DNA of 64,000 nt. Origin: Tessaracoccus sp. MC1865 (GTDB lineage Bacteria > Actinomycetota > Actinomycetes > Propionibacteriales > Propionibacteriaceae). Below are positions 36,370-45,880 of the stretch, one piece after another. Each line of letters begins with the position of its first letter. The first letter of the stretch is position 1. The translations under genes and the position numbers were made by a program. Below the pieces are notes generated by a model, which saw only the letters and a list, made by a program, of their open reading frames with translations, searched no databases and had not been told where the DNA came from. The stretch spans positions 744,001-808,000 of the forward strand of contig NZ_CP072596.1 in the NCBI RefSeq assembly GCF_017815535.1, written 5' to 3'.

Positions 36370-37644
36370 TCAGACCAGGAAGGTGAAGTAGGGGGAGTCG
36401 TAGGCGATCTCCTCGGTCTTCATGCCGCACTCGTCGATGCGCTGGAGGAGGAAGCGGTAGTCGCCCGGGCTGCCCAGCTCGACGCCCACCAGCGCGGGCC
36501 CTGTCTCCTTGTTGTTGCGCTTGACGTACTCGAAGTAGGCGATGTCGTCCTCGGGCCCCAGCACGGAGTCGAGGAACATGCGCAGCGCGCCCGGCTGCTG
36601 CGGGAACTCCACCAGGAAGTAGCGCTTGCGGCCCTCGTGGATGAGCGAGCGCTCCACCACGTCTGCGTAGCGCGAGACGTCGTTGTTGCCGCCGCTGACC
36701 AGCACCAGCACCCGGGAACCCGTCGGGATCTGCACCCGCGGGCCCACCCCGCCGGTGGGGAGGGCGGCCGCGGCGAGGGCGCCGGCCGGCTCCGCGATGA
36801 TGCCGTCGGTCTGGTACATGTCCAGCATCTCGGTGCAGATCTGGCCCTCGGGGACGCGCGCCAGCTCGATGCGGGCCTCGCGGATGGCCTGGAAGGTGAA
36901 GTCGCCGGCCCGCCGCACGGCCGCGCCGTCGACGAAGGTGTCGATGTTGTTGAGGGTGACGGGCCGCCCGGCAGAGATCGCGGCCGCCATGCAGGGCGCC
37001 CCCTCCGGTTCGACGCCGATGATCCGCACGTCCGGGTGTACCGCGCGCAGCCACGCCGAGCAGCCGGCGACGAGGCCGCCGCCGCCGATGGGCAGCACCA
37101 CGACGTCCGGGACGAAGCCGAGCTGGTCGAACGCCTCGACCATCAGTGTCGCCTGGCCCGCGGCGGTGCGCGGGTCGTTGAACGCGGGGACGAGCACCAT
37201 GCCCTGGCTGGCGAGCCGGACGGCTTCCTCCGAGGCCTCGTCGTAGGTGGCGCCGTGCAGCACCAGGTCCACGTACTGGCCACCGATCTTCTGGATCCGG
37301 TCACGCTTCTGGCGCGGCGTGGGGTGGGGCACCACGACGGTGGCATGGATGCCGAGGGCCGCGGCGGAGAACGCGACGCCCTGGCCGTGGTTACCGGCCG
37401 AGGCGCAGACGACTCCGGCGGCCTTCTCCTCCTCGTTGAGCTGGCTCATGAGGTTGTAGGCGCCGCGCAGCTTGTAGGAGCGCACGGGCTGCAGGTCTTC
37501 TCGCTTGAGCCAGATCTCGGAGCCGGTGGCGGCTGACAGCCGCTCATTGAGCTGCACGGGGGTGTGCGTGACGATGGCCGACAGCCGTTCGACGGCGTCG
37601 GGAATGGACTCGGCAAGGTCGGCCAGTGTGCTCACCCGGACCAT
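36370..37644 (-). CDS. ilvA: Threonine ammonia-lyase
   Basis: The 424-residue PLP enzyme converts threonine to 2-oxobutyrate for isoleucine synthesis. The PLP lysine is in PVRSYKLRGAYN and the phosphate loop in VLPIGGGGLVAG. The C-terminal 85 residues form one ACT-like regulatory domain (YFLVEFPQQPGALRMFLDSVLG), the shorter IlvA form with feedback potential. I use the ATG at 37644; the preceding residues in frame do not resemble the family. Confidence 0.94.
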   Translation of the reverse strand: MVRVSTLADLAESIPDAVERLSAIVTHTPVQLNERLSAATGSEIWLKREDLQPVRSYKLRGAYNLMSQLNEEEKAAGVVCASAGNHGQGVAFSAAALGIHATVVVPHPTPRQKRDRIQKIGGQYVDLVLHGATYDEASEEAVRLASQGMVLVPAFNDPRTAAGQATLMVEAFDQLGFVPDVVVLPIGGGGLVAGCSAWLRAVHPDVRIIGVEPEGAPCMAAAISAGRPVTLNNIDTFVDGAAVRRAGDFTFQAIREARIELARVPEGQICTEMLDMYQTDGIIAEPAGALAAAALPTGGVGPRVQIPTGSRVLVLVSGGNNDVSRYADVVERSLIHEGRKRYFLVEFPQQPGALRMFLDSVLGPEDDIAYFEYVKRNNKETGPALVGVELGSPGDYRFLLQRIDECGMKTEEIAYDSPYFTFLV

Positions 37645-37767
37645 TGTGTCACTCTGCGGTCGCCGTGGACGTGGGTGACGTCGCCGGAGGGCCGGATCGC
37701 GGGGCCTTTGGGGCATACCCGGAGTGGGACTCAGGTTTTGTCTGAGGCGGCTGATTAGCTGTGAGGC

Positions 37768-39288
37768 ATGGAAGCACTCGCCATCCTTTTCGGTCTCTTC
37801 GCCCTCGTCCTCGGCCTGGTCGGCGGATTTCTGCTGGGCCGCCGCAGTACCGCGGCCGCAGGCGCCTCAGACGCGGCCGCCCGTGAGCAGGAGCAGCGCC
37901 AGTTGATGCAGGCCCGCGATGATTCCGCGCAGGCCCGGGCAGACGCCAGCCGCGCCCGCGAGGAGGCTGCCATGGCCAAGGCGGAGATCGCCCAGGTCCT
38001 CGCCGGCAAGGCCGAGCTGCGCGCCGTCGCCGCGGACGCCCAGCGGTTGGTGGCCGAGGCCCGGGGCGAGACCGCCAGGGTGCAGGCGCTCGTGGCGGCG
38101 GCAGAGGCGGAGCGCGACGCCGCGGTCCAGAAGGCCAAGGAACAGGCGGCAGACCGCGAGGTGCTCCTCAACCAGTTCAAGGTGCTGTCCTCGGAGTCGC
38201 TGGAGAAGCACGGCAAGGCCGCAGATGTCGTGGCGGACCAGCGGATGAAGGCCACGGAGCAACTCGTCGCCCCGCTGGCCGACGGGCTGCGCCAGATGCA
38301 GGAAAAGTTGCAGGCGGTGGAGAAGGACCGCGTGCGGATGGCCGCTGAGCTGGCTGAGCAGGTCAACACCGTGCGCATGTCGGGGGAGGCCATCCGCAAG
38401 GAGACCACCAGCCTCAGCCAGGCCCTGCGGACCCCCCAGGTGCGCGGAGCGTGGGGGGAGAGCAGCCTCAAGCGCATCGTCGAGATCTCCGGCCTCGTGG
38501 AGCGCTGCGATTTCGACACCCAGCAGAGCTACACCTCCGACGACGGCCTGTTCCGCCCTGACCTGCGGGTGAACCTCCCCGCCGGCAAGGTGATCTTCGT
38601 CGACGCAAAGGTGCCGCTGTCTGCGGTGCTCGAGGCGTACAACACCGAAGACCCAGAGGCCCAGAAGGGGCACTTCGCCTCCTTCGCCCGGCACGTCAAG
38701 ACCCACATCGACCAACTCGCCGGCAAGAACTACTGGCAGCTGGATCTGGGCTCGCCGGAGTTCGTCGTGCTGTACCTGCCCTCGGACGAGTTCTACCGCT
38801 TGGCCATGGAGCAGCTGCCTGACCTGCATGACTACGCCACGCGCAAGCACGTCGTGCTCGCCTCGCCGGGGCTGCTCATCCCGCAGCTGCAGATCGTGGC
38901 GAACGGCTGGAAGCAGGTGGCTCTCGCGGAGACGGCCGGGGAGATCTCGAAACTCGGCCGCGAACTCTACGAGCGGCTCGCCACCCTCGGAAAGCACTTC
39001 GACAAGCTCGGCAATTCGCTGCGCAGCGCCGTGACGAACTACAACAGCGCCGTCGGTGCGCTGGAGAGCCGCGTCATGGTGTCGGCCCGCCGGTTCCGCG
39101 ACTACGAGGTCGCCTCCGAAGACCTCACGGAGCTGAAGGGCGTGGAGTTGACCACCCGCCAGGTGACGGTCACGGAAATGCTCGACTACGAAGACCTACG
39201 CGAGCGGGAGCGCACGCTGCTCTCGTCTGAGCAGACCCTGCTGGACCCGCCGGTTCGCCAGCTTCCCCGTCGCACGGATGCCGGCTGA
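37768..39288 (+). CDS. rmuC: DNA recombination protein RmuC
   Basis: The 506-residue protein has an N-terminal helix (LAILFGLFALVLGLVGGFLLGRR), a long Ala-rich coiled coil (about residues 30-180) and the RmuC nuclease-like core (LRTPQVRGAWGESSLKRIVEISGL, VIFVDAKVPLSAVLEAY, EFVVLYLPSDEFYRLAMEQ). It limits DNA inversions; the family is also tied to anti-phage effects. It is transcribed away from ilvA. Confidence 0.93.
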   Translation: MEALAILFGLFALVLGLVGGFLLGRRSTAAAGASDAAAREQEQRQLMQARDDSAQARADASRAREEAAMAKAEIAQVLAGKAELRAVAADAQRLVAEARGETARVQALVAAAEAERDAAVQKAKEQAADREVLLNQFKVLSSESLEKHGKAADVVADQRMKATEQLVAPLADGLRQMQEKLQAVEKDRVRMAAELAEQVNTVRMSGEAIRKETTSLSQALRTPQVRGAWGESSLKRIVEISGLVERCDFDTQQSYTSDDGLFRPDLRVNLPAGKVIFVDAKVPLSAVLEAYNTEDPEAQKGHFASFARHVKTHIDQLAGKNYWQLDLGSPEFVVLYLPSDEFYRLAMEQLPDLHDYATRKHVVLASPGLLIPQLQIVANGWKQVALAETAGEISKLGRELYERLATLGKHFDKLGNSLRSAVTNYNSAVGALESRVMVSARRFRDYEVASEDLTELKGVELTTRQVTVTEMLDYEDLRERERTLLSSEQTLLDPPVRQLPRRTDAG

Positions 39289-39343
39289 GGCCCGGCGCCA
39301 CCCTTGGTCGCACGCCCATCGGGCTGGGGCTATGTTTGACGCC

Positions 39344-40618
39344 ATGCTCAGCACCGCCCAGGACCACATCGCAGATCTCGCGGAGTTCGTCACCGCATCG
39401 CCCACCAGCTATCACGCGGCCAGCACGATGGCAGTGCGGCTGCGGGAGGCGGGCTTCGAGCAGTTGGACCCGCGTCGGCCTTTCGACGGCGTCGCCGGCA
39501 AGCGGTTCATCCAGCGCGACGGCGCCGTTGTCGCCTGGGTCGCCCCCGATGAGGTGGCCGAGGGCGCCGGGTTCCGCATCGTCGGCACCCACACGGATTC
39601 GCCGTCGTTCAAGATCAAGCCGGGTGACCTGGTCCGTTCGGCGGGCTGGGTCCAGGTGGGCGTGGAGGTGTACGGCGGGCCGCTGCTCAATTCGTGGCTG
39701 GACCGCGACCTCGGCATCGCCGGCCGCCTCGTCACCCGTGATGGGCAGAGCCACCTCGTGAAGAGCGGACCCATCGCCCGGATCCCACAGTTGGCCATCC
39801 ACCTGGACCGCGGCGTCAACGACGCGCTCAAGCTGGACAAGCAGCAGCACATGCAGCCCGTGGTCGCCGTCGACCTGAAGCAGCCCGTGAAGGAGCATCT
39901 CGCGGTGCTGGCGGGCGTCGAGGCCGAGGAGGTCGCCTACCACGACCTGTACCTGTTCGATACCCAGCGGCCCGCCGTGATCGGGGCTGAGGAGGAGTTC
40001 TTCGCCTCGGGACGCCTGGACAACCTGTCCTCCACCCACGCGGGCCTCACGGCCTTCGAGTCGCTGGAGGTGGGCTCCGACGTGTCCGTCCTCGTCGCCT
40101 TCGACCACGAGGAGGTGGGCTCCGCCACCACCACCGGCGCCGGCGGGCCCCTCCTGCAGGACGTCCTGGAGCGGATCGCGGCCGGCTACGGGCTGGGCCT
40201 GGACGCCACCCGCGCCATGTTCGCTCGGTCCAGCTGTGTCTCGGCGGATTCGGGGCATCTGGTCCACCCCAACTATGTGGGCCACCACGACCCGATCAAC
40301 CACCCGCAGGCCAACGGCGGCCCGCTGCTGAAGATCAACGCGAACCAGCGCTACGCCACGGATGCGGTGGGCGCGGCACTCTGGCTGGACGCCTGCGCCC
40401 GGGCCGACGTGCCGACGCAGCCGTTCGTGTCCAACAACTCGATGCCCTGCGGCTCCACCATCGGGCCCATCACGGCCACCCGGCTGGGCATCACCACCGT
40501 CGACGTGGGTATCGGCCTGCTGAGCATGCATTCGGCGCGCGAGCTGTGCGGCGTCGAGGACGCCTGGTTCCTGGCCCGCGCGATGGAGTCGTACTACGCG
40601 GGCGGTGCTGCGGCCTGA
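39344..40618 (+). CDS. M18 family aminopeptidase
   Basis: The 424-residue dizinc peptidase removes N-terminal acidic residues. Metal ligands are in GTHTDSPSFKIKP, ASGRLDNLSSTHAGL, AFDHEEVGSAT and the terminal GIGLLSMHSARELCG. A TATGTT -10 box (39331-39336) seven bases upstream favours the ATG at 39344; an in-frame ATG at 39332 lies inside that box. Confidence 0.92.
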   Translation: MLSTAQDHIADLAEFVTASPTSYHAASTMAVRLREAGFEQLDPRRPFDGVAGKRFIQRDGAVVAWVAPDEVAEGAGFRIVGTHTDSPSFKIKPGDLVRSAGWVQVGVEVYGGPLLNSWLDRDLGIAGRLVTRDGQSHLVKSGPIARIPQLAIHLDRGVNDALKLDKQQHMQPVVAVDLKQPVKEHLAVLAGVEAEEVAYHDLYLFDTQRPAVIGAEEEFFASGRLDNLSSTHAGLTAFESLEVGSDVSVLVAFDHEEVGSATTTGAGGPLLQDVLERIAAGYGLGLDATRAMFARSSCVSADSGHLVHPNYVGHHDPINHPQANGGPLLKINANQRYATDAVGAALWLDACARADVPTQPFVSNNSMPCGSTIGPITATRLGITTVDVGIGLLSMHSARELCGVEDAWFLARAMESYYAGGAAA

Positions 40619-40687
40619 GGTCTCGGGTGGCGCCGGGCGACGTCAGCCCGGCGGTCCGCTCGGCCTGTCCCTCCGGAGCCGAGCAGC

Positions 40688-41545
40688 TCAGCCCGCGTTG
40701 AGCACCAGCGGCACCGGGGCGCCCACCTGGCGGTCCAGGCAGCAGCCCTCCCGTTGGGACCGGTGGCAGTTGTTGCACGTCGGGATGGGCAGGTAGAAGT
40801 GCGCGATGGGCCGGCCCTGGAACTCGCCCACCTCGATGTCCAGGTCGAACACCTCACGCAGGAGCCCGGGGCGCACGATCTCGGCCGGCGTGCCCACGGC
40901 ATGGATCCGGCCATGCTTCATGGCGACGATCTGGTCCGCCCAGCAGCTGGCGTAGTTGATGTCGTGCAGGACGATGACGACGGTCTTGCCCAACTCGTCA
41001 GCGGCGCGGCGCAGCGTCTGCAGCATGCCGTGCGCGTGGGACACGTCCAGGTTGTTGAGGGGCTCGTCGAGCAGCACGTACTCGGTGTCCTGCGCCAGCA
41101 CCATCGCGACGAACGCGCGCTGCCGCTGGCCTCCGCTCATCTCGTCGAGGAAACGGTTCCGGAGGTCCTCGAGGCCCATCCAGCGGATGGCCAGGTCGAT
41201 GGCCTCGTGGTCGGCCTTCGTGTGCCGACCGCCGCTGTGGGGGTAGCGCCCGAATCCGACGAGGTCCGTGACGGTGAGCCGCGACTGCACGTCGTTGTTC
41301 TGCCGCAGGATGGCCAGCCGCTTAGCCAATTCCCTTGAGTCGGCCTTCGCCACGTCGAGGTTCCCCACGGTGATCTCGCCCGTGTCTGCGCCGAGCAGGC
41401 GGGCGACCATCGACAGCAGGGTGGACTTGCCCGCACCGTTGGCGCCCACGATGGCGGTCAGACCGCCGCTGGGCAGCGACACCGACACGTCGTCGACGAC
41501 GACCGACTTGCCGTAGCGCTTGGTGACGTCCTTGACCTCGATCAT
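40688..41545 (-). CDS. Iron-siderophore ABC ATPase (FecE type) with cysteine-rich tail
   Basis: The 285-residue ATPase has Walker A GANGAGKST, signature MSGGQRQRAFVAMVLA and Walker B YVLLDEPLNNLD. After the usual C-terminus it carries a tail PIPTCNNCHRSQREGCC with four cysteines (about 257, 260, 268, 269) that could bind a metal or cluster. The start overlaps the stop of the upstream permease gene by four bases. It energises the FecCD-type permeases encoded upstream. Confidence 0.92.
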   Translation of the reverse strand: MIEVKDVTKRYGKSVVVDDVSVSLPSGGLTAIVGANGAGKSTLLSMVARLLGADTGEITVGNLDVAKADSRELAKRLAILRQNNDVQSRLTVTDLVGFGRYPHSGGRHTKADHEAIDLAIRWMGLEDLRNRFLDEMSGGQRQRAFVAMVLAQDTEYVLLDEPLNNLDVSHAHGMLQTLRRAADELGKTVVIVLHDINYASCWADQIVAMKHGRIHAVGTPAEIVRPGLLREVFDLDIEVGEFQGRPIAHFYLPIPTCNNCHRSQREGCCLDRQVGAPVPLVLNAG

Positions 41546-42537
41546 GACTGTGCAGCCTTCCTGATGACGAGCCAGATGAACGCGATGCCACCGGCGAATT
41601 CGATGATGACGGAGAGCACGGTGCCCAGCCCGAACACCTGCTCCAAAATGGCCTGGCCGGCCACGATGACGCCCACTCCGAGCAGCCCCGCCATCGGCAT
41701 GGTGTAGGCGTGCTTGCCGGTGCCGGCGACCTGATAGGCCACGGCCGCCACGATAAGGCCGAGGAACGTGATGGGCCCGACCAGCGCCGTCGACACCGAC
41801 ACCAGCAGGGTGGCGACGAGGAGAACCGTGCGGACGGTGCGGTGGTACGGGACACCCAGCGACACGGCGGCTTCGCGGCCGAGCGTGAGGACGTCGAGCG
41901 TGTTGCGTGCGCGCCACAGCCACCAGGTGCAGGCAGCGACGACGGCGAAGCCCACCCAGATCAGTTCCGGGTTGACGGCGTTGAAGGAGGCGAACAGGTT
42001 GCCCTGCAGCACCAGGTAGCTCGTGGGGTCCAGCATCCGGCTGATCAGCGAGGAGAACGAGCGCAGGATCGCGCCCAGTACCAGACCGGCGAGCACCACG
42101 AGGTAGACGGAGCGGCCCTTGCGGCCGAACAGCAGGCCCGTGAGCGCCATGGCTGACGCCAGCATGAGCACCAGCGTGATGGCGAACATCGTGTACGGCC
42201 CGACGGCAGAGACGAAGGTGACCCCCAGCAGGAAGATCAGCAGCGTCTGGATGAAGGCGTACAGGGCGTCGAGGCCCAGGATCGACGGGGTGAGCAGCCG
42301 GTTGTTGGTCACCGTCTGGAAGGCCACCGTCGCCACCCCTGTGGCCCAGCCCACGAGCACCATCGCGGCCAGCTTTCGGCCGCGGAACGGCAGGATGAAC
42401 TCGAGGTTGCCGGCCGCGTTGATCGTGACGAAAGCGACGGCCGCCACCAGGCAGAAGGCGACGGCGAGCCAGAGGCGGGCGCCGGGGCCGACCTGGCGTC
42501 GGACCTTGGTGTCCGGGACGAAGGCGACGGTGGTCAT
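41542..42537 (-). CDS. Iron-siderophore ABC permease (FecCD family)
   Basis: The 331-residue protein has about nine or ten helices of the BtuC/FecCD fold (ATGVATVAFQTVTNNRLLTPSILGLDALYAF; VGPITFLGLIVAAVAYQVAGTGKH). It starts in a four-base overlap with the first permease. Petrobactin/catecholate-type importers have such paired, unequal permeases. Confidence 0.92.
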   Translation of the reverse strand: MTTVAFVPDTKVRRQVGPGARLWLAVAFCLVAAVAFVTINAAGNLEFILPFRGRKLAAMVLVGWATGVATVAFQTVTNNRLLTPSILGLDALYAFIQTLLIFLLGVTFVSAVGPYTMFAITLVLMLASAMALTGLLFGRKGRSVYLVVLAGLVLGAILRSFSSLISRMLDPTSYLVLQGNLFASFNAVNPELIWVGFAVVAACTWWLWRARNTLDVLTLGREAAVSLGVPYHRTVRTVLLVATLLVSVSTALVGPITFLGLIVAAVAYQVAGTGKHAYTMPMAGLLGVGVIVAGQAILEQVFGLGTVLSVIIEFAGGIAFIWLVIRKAAQS

Positions 42538-43553
42538 CTGGCGGTCCTCATCTTGCCGGTGAGCAGCAGCGCCAGGAAGACGGTGCCGCCCAGCACGCCG
42601 GAGATGGTGCCTACGGGGATCTCGTAGGGGTAGTTGATGGTGCGCGCGAGGAGGTCGCAGACCAGCACGAAACCGGAGCCTGCGAGGGCCGTCCAGGCGA
42701 TGTTGAGGCGCAGGTTGTCGCCGCGCCACATGGCGATGAGGTTGGGGATGATCAGGCCCACGAAGCCGATGGCCCCGACCACCACCAGGGTCACCGCGGA
42801 CGCCACGGCGACGATGCCCAGGCCGAGGTTGAGGGTGGTCTTGTAGGACAGGCCCAGCGAGGTCGCCTGCTCCTCCCCGAGCGACGCGACGGTGAAGCGG
42901 TCCGAGAAGACCCACAACACGACGCCGACGATGGCCAGCAGCCACAGCAGTTCGTAGCGGCCGCGTAGCACGCCGGAGAAGTCCCCCTGCATCCAGATGC
43001 CGAGGCTCTGGAGGAGGTCGAAGTGGTAGGCGACGAATGTGGTGCCGGCGGAGATGACGCCGGCGAGCATGATGCCGACGAGCGGCACCGCGACGATGGG
43101 CGCGCGGGGCGGCAGGGCCCGGACGAGGCGGACGAACACGGCGGTGCCGGCCAGCGCGGTGACCACGGCGATGAGCATCTTCACCCACAGCGGCGCGGAG
43201 GGGAACAGCATCACCGCGATGAGGATGCCCACGCCCGCCGACTCGGAGGTGCCCACCGTTGTGGGTTCGACGAACCGGTTGCGCACCAGCAACTGCATCA
43301 GCAGGCCGGAGAGTGCGAGGGAGGCGCCGGCCAGCAGCACGGCGACGGTGCGGGGAATGCGAGACGCGAACAGGTTCAGCACCTGTTGGTCTGTGGCCTG
43401 CCCCGAGACGAAATCCCAGGGGGAGAGGTCAGCGACGCCGACGAACAGCGAGACCGCCGCCAGCACGAGAAGCGCGGCGAGCCCGCCGACCCATCCCCGG
43501 TTCAGGGGACGGGTGGCGGGCTGACGCGTGGTGCGCAGGGCGGCGACGCTCAC
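42534..43553 (-). CDS. Iron-siderophore ABC permease (FecCD family)
   Basis: The 339-residue protein has the typical RIPRTVAVLLAGASLALSGLLMQLLVRNRFVEPTTVGTSESAGVG segment and GAIGFVGLIIPNLIAMWRGDN. It overlaps the binding-protein gene by four bases at its start. It pairs with the second permease. Confidence 0.93.
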   Translation of the reverse strand: MSVAALRTTRQPATRPLNRGWVGGLAALLVLAAVSLFVGVADLSPWDFVSGQATDQQVLNLFASRIPRTVAVLLAGASLALSGLLMQLLVRNRFVEPTTVGTSESAGVGILIAVMLFPSAPLWVKMLIAVVTALAGTAVFVRLVRALPPRAPIVAVPLVGIMLAGVISAGTTFVAYHFDLLQSLGIWMQGDFSGVLRGRYELLWLLAIVGVVLWVFSDRFTVASLGEEQATSLGLSYKTTLNLGLGIVAVASAVTLVVVGAIGFVGLIIPNLIAMWRGDNLRLNIAWTALAGSGFVLVCDLLARTINYPYEIPVGTISGVLGGTVFLALLLTGKMRTAR

Positions 43554-44503
43554 AGCTCGGCAGCCACCTGGTTGATCATTTCGACGGCGTTGTTGGCGCC
43601 GTGGATCAGGATGTACCAGCGCTGGCCCTCGAGGTACACGACGTCGTCGTTGCTCCAGGCAGAGGTGGTGGCCACCAGTTCGTTGTCGAGCACCTGTTCG
43701 GCGGCGGCACCCTCTTCACCGATGGCGGCGTCGCGGTCCACGACGAACAGCAGATCGGGGTTGGCCTGCTGGATGGCCTCGAAGGAGATGGCGTCGCCGT
43801 GGGCCTCGGCCTCGACGTCGGAGATGGTGGGCTCGATGCCCAGGTCGTTGAACAGGGCGTTGTAGCGCGACTGGGTGCCGTGCGCCGACACCTTGCCGCC
43901 GGAGGTCATGAGAACCATGGCGTTCTTGCCCGCGGGCACCTTGTCCTTGGCGGCGGCGATGGCCTCCTCGAGCTCCTTGAGCTCGGCCTCGGCCTGCTCC
44001 TGGGTGCCGGTGGCCTCGGCGAGGATGTCGGTGGCGTAGGCGACGCCGTCGTAGAAGCTCTTGGAGTAGTCGTAGGTGATGTCGATCGTCGGCGCGATCT
44101 TGCTCAGCTCAGGTACCTGCTTCGCGGAGCGGAAGCCCGCGACGATGAGGTCCGGCTGCAGGGAGGCGATGACCTCGAAGTTGGGCTCCTGGAGCGTGCC
44201 GACGTCCGTGGTGGAGTCGGTGTTGAAGGAGCTCACAGCGTCGGGGAAGGCCCCGCCCTTGGGAACGCCCACGACCGAGCCGCTGACGCCGAGCGCGTCC
44301 AGGGTGTCGAGGGCGCCGAAGTCGAGGACGACGATCTTGCTGGGCGTGCCGTCGAGTTCAGCGGTGCCCTGGGTGTGGGCCACGGAGATCGCCTGACCGG
44401 AGGTCTCGTCTGCGGCGGGGGCTGTATCGGGGGTGCCGCACGCCGTGAGGGCGAGGGCGCCGGCGGCTGCGGTGGCGGCGAGGAGGCGCAGAGTCTGCTT
44501 CAT
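43550..44503 (-). CDS. Iron-siderophore-binding lipoprotein
   Basis: The 317-residue protein has the signal peptide MKQTLRLLAATAAAGALALTAC with an LTAC lipobox and a periplasmic-binding-type fold of the FepB/CeuA class (SKIVVLDFGALDTLDALGV, LQPDLIVAGFRSAKQVPELSKIAPTI, QRWYILIHGANNAVEMINQV). It is the first gene of the operon, behind an IdeR-like box. The ligand is probably a catecholate or mixed siderophore. Confidence 0.93.
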   Translation of the reverse strand: MKQTLRLLAATAAAGALALTACGTPDTAPAADETSGQAISVAHTQGTAELDGTPSKIVVLDFGALDTLDALGVSGSVVGVPKGGAFPDAVSSFNTDSTTDVGTLQEPNFEVIASLQPDLIVAGFRSAKQVPELSKIAPTIDITYDYSKSFYDGVAYATDILAEATGTQEQAEAELKELEEAIAAAKDKVPAGKNAMVLMTSGGKVSAHGTQSRYNALFNDLGIEPTISDVEAEAHGDAISFEAIQQANPDLLFVVDRDAAIGEEGAAAEQVLDNELVATTSAWSNDDVVYLEGQRWYILIHGANNAVEMINQVAAEL

Positions 44504-44538
44504 CTGTGTCTTTCAGTAGTAGCTGTCGGTGTCGCGAC

Positions 44539-44557
44539 TTAGGCAACCCTAACCAAG
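44539..44557 (-). promoter_or_regulatory. DtxR/IdeR-like iron box
   Basis: TTAGGCAACCCTAACCAAG matches 13 of 19 positions of the DtxR/IdeR consensus (TTAGG and CTAACC halves intact). It lies about 36 bases before the binding-protein start and overlaps a possible -10 (TAGGGT on the minus strand), so iron repression of the operon is expected. Confidence 0.7.
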
Positions 44558-44746
44558 CTATTAACGCTACGCAAACGTGGCCAAAATGCGGACACGTGGT
44601 GCGGCGGCATTGTGAAGTTGTGCAGCGGACTTGCTGCACAACTCAACTCTGCTGGGGGTCCGTCTCGCGCCCGGGCTGCCCGAGACGGGGCTCCAGCGGT
44701 GCGCGGCATTCGGTCGCCTCAGCGCGGAGCGGTAAGCTGCGCTCTC

Positions 44747-45817
44747 GTGGCACTCACCATTGGAATCGTCGGTCTCCCCAACGCCGGCAAGTCGACCCTG
44801 TTCAACGCACTGACCCGCGCGGAGGTGCTCGCGGCGAACTACCCGTTCGCGACGATCGAGCCCAACGTCGGCATGGTCGGCGTCCCGGATCCGCGGCTCG
44901 CGGAGTTGGCGAAGGTGTTCGGCTCCGAGCGGCTCGTGCCGGCTGTCGTCAGCTTCGTCGACATCGCCGGCATCGTGAAGGGTGCCTCGCAAGGTGAAGG
45001 CATGGGCAACGCGTTCCTCGCCAACATCCGCGAGGCCGACGCGATCTGCCAGGTCACCCGCGTGTTCGACGACGTGGACGTCACCCATGTCGACGGCAAG
45101 GTGGACCCCGCCTCCGACATCGACACCATCTCCACCGAGCTGATCCTCGCCGACCTCGCCACGGTCGAGAAGGCCCTGCCGCGCATCGAGAAGGAGGCGC
45201 GGATCAAGAAGGATGCGCAGCCGAAGCTCGAGGCCTTCAGGGCCGCGAAGGATGCCCTCGAGTCGGGCCAGGGCGTCCGCGCCGCGGGCCTCGACACCGA
45301 GGACCTCTACGAACTCCACCTCCTCACCGCGAAGCCGTACCTCTACGTCTTCAACTGCGACCAGGACGAACTGGGCGACGAGGAACTCAAGGCCAGGATG
45401 CGCGCCATCGTCGCCCCGTCCGAGGCGATCTTCCTCGACGCCAAGTTCGAGTCCGAGCTGGTCGAGATGGAAGAGGACGAAGCTCGCGAGTTCCTCGCCG
45501 AGATGGGCGTGGAAGAGCCGGGCCTCGACGTGCTGGCCCGCGTGGGCTACGACACCCTCGGCCTGCAGAGCTACCTGACCGCCGGCCCCAAGGAGGCCCG
45601 CGGCTGGACGATCAAGAAGGGCGCCACCGCGCCCGAGGCTGCCGGTGTGATCCACACCGACTTCCAGAAGGGCTTCATCAAGGCCGAGGTGGTCAGCTTC
45701 GACGACCTGATGGCCGCCGGCTCGATGAACGCGGCCAAGGCCGCCGGCAAGGTCCGCCTCGAGGGCAAGGACTACATCATGGCCGACGGCGACGTCGTAG
45801 AGTTCCGCCACAGTTAG
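44747..45817 (+). CDS. ychF: Ribosome-associated ATPase YchF, C-terminus replaced by element insertion
   Basis: The 356-residue protein starts at GTG with [21 protein letters not shown] (P-loop GLPNAGKS). It has the Obg-family G domain ([20 protein letters not shown]), a coiled-coil insertion and a C-terminal TGS domain. YchF normally ends in an EFRFNV-like tail. Here the last codons read [10 protein letters not shown] because the 8.5-kb element joins after GT at 45797-45798; the original tail is at 54323-54346. TAAGCT (44733-44738) lies eight bases before the GTG. The protein is otherwise complete. Confidence 0.95.
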   Translation: MALTIGIVGLPNAGKSTLFNALTRAEVLAANYPFATIEPNVGMVGVPDPRLAELAKVFGSERLVPAVVSFVDIAGIVKGASQGEGMGNAFLANIREADAICQVTRVFDDVDVTHVDGKVDPASDIDTISTELILADLATVEKALPRIEKEARIKKDAQPKLEAFRAAKDALESGQGVRAAGLDTEDLYELHLLTAKPYLYVFNCDQDELGDEELKARMRAIVAPSEAIFLDAKFESELVEMEEDEAREFLAEMGVEEPGLDVLARVGYDTLGLQSYLTAGPKEARGWTIKKGATAPEAAGVIHTDFQKGFIKAEVVSFDDLMAAGSMNAAKAAGKVRLEGKDYIMADGDVVEFRHS

Positions 45818-45821
45818 GCAT
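45774..45821. other. attL: junction of ychF and the integrative element
   Basis: The left 23 bases are ychF, the central GT is at 45797-45798 and the right 23 bases (45799-45821) are the element's arm, ending ACAGTTAGGCAT. The right arm is the inverted partner of ATGCCTATATGT at 54300-54311. Alignment with attR gives a constant offset of 8,526 bases. Confidence 0.85.
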
Positions 45822-45834
45822 TAGTGGGCGAGAT

Positions 45835-45869
45835 GAAGCCCCGCCGCCAGCGATTGGCGACGGGGCTTC
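45835..45869. terminator. Strong hairpin downstream of ychF
   Basis: GAAGCCCCGCCGCCA (45835-45849) pairs with TGGCGACGGGGCTTC (45855-45869), one mismatch, loop of five. It is element DNA lying between ychF and the convergent zinc-ribbon gene and would stop both transcripts. Confidence 0.75.
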
Positions 45870-45880
45870 AGTCTCGGAAC

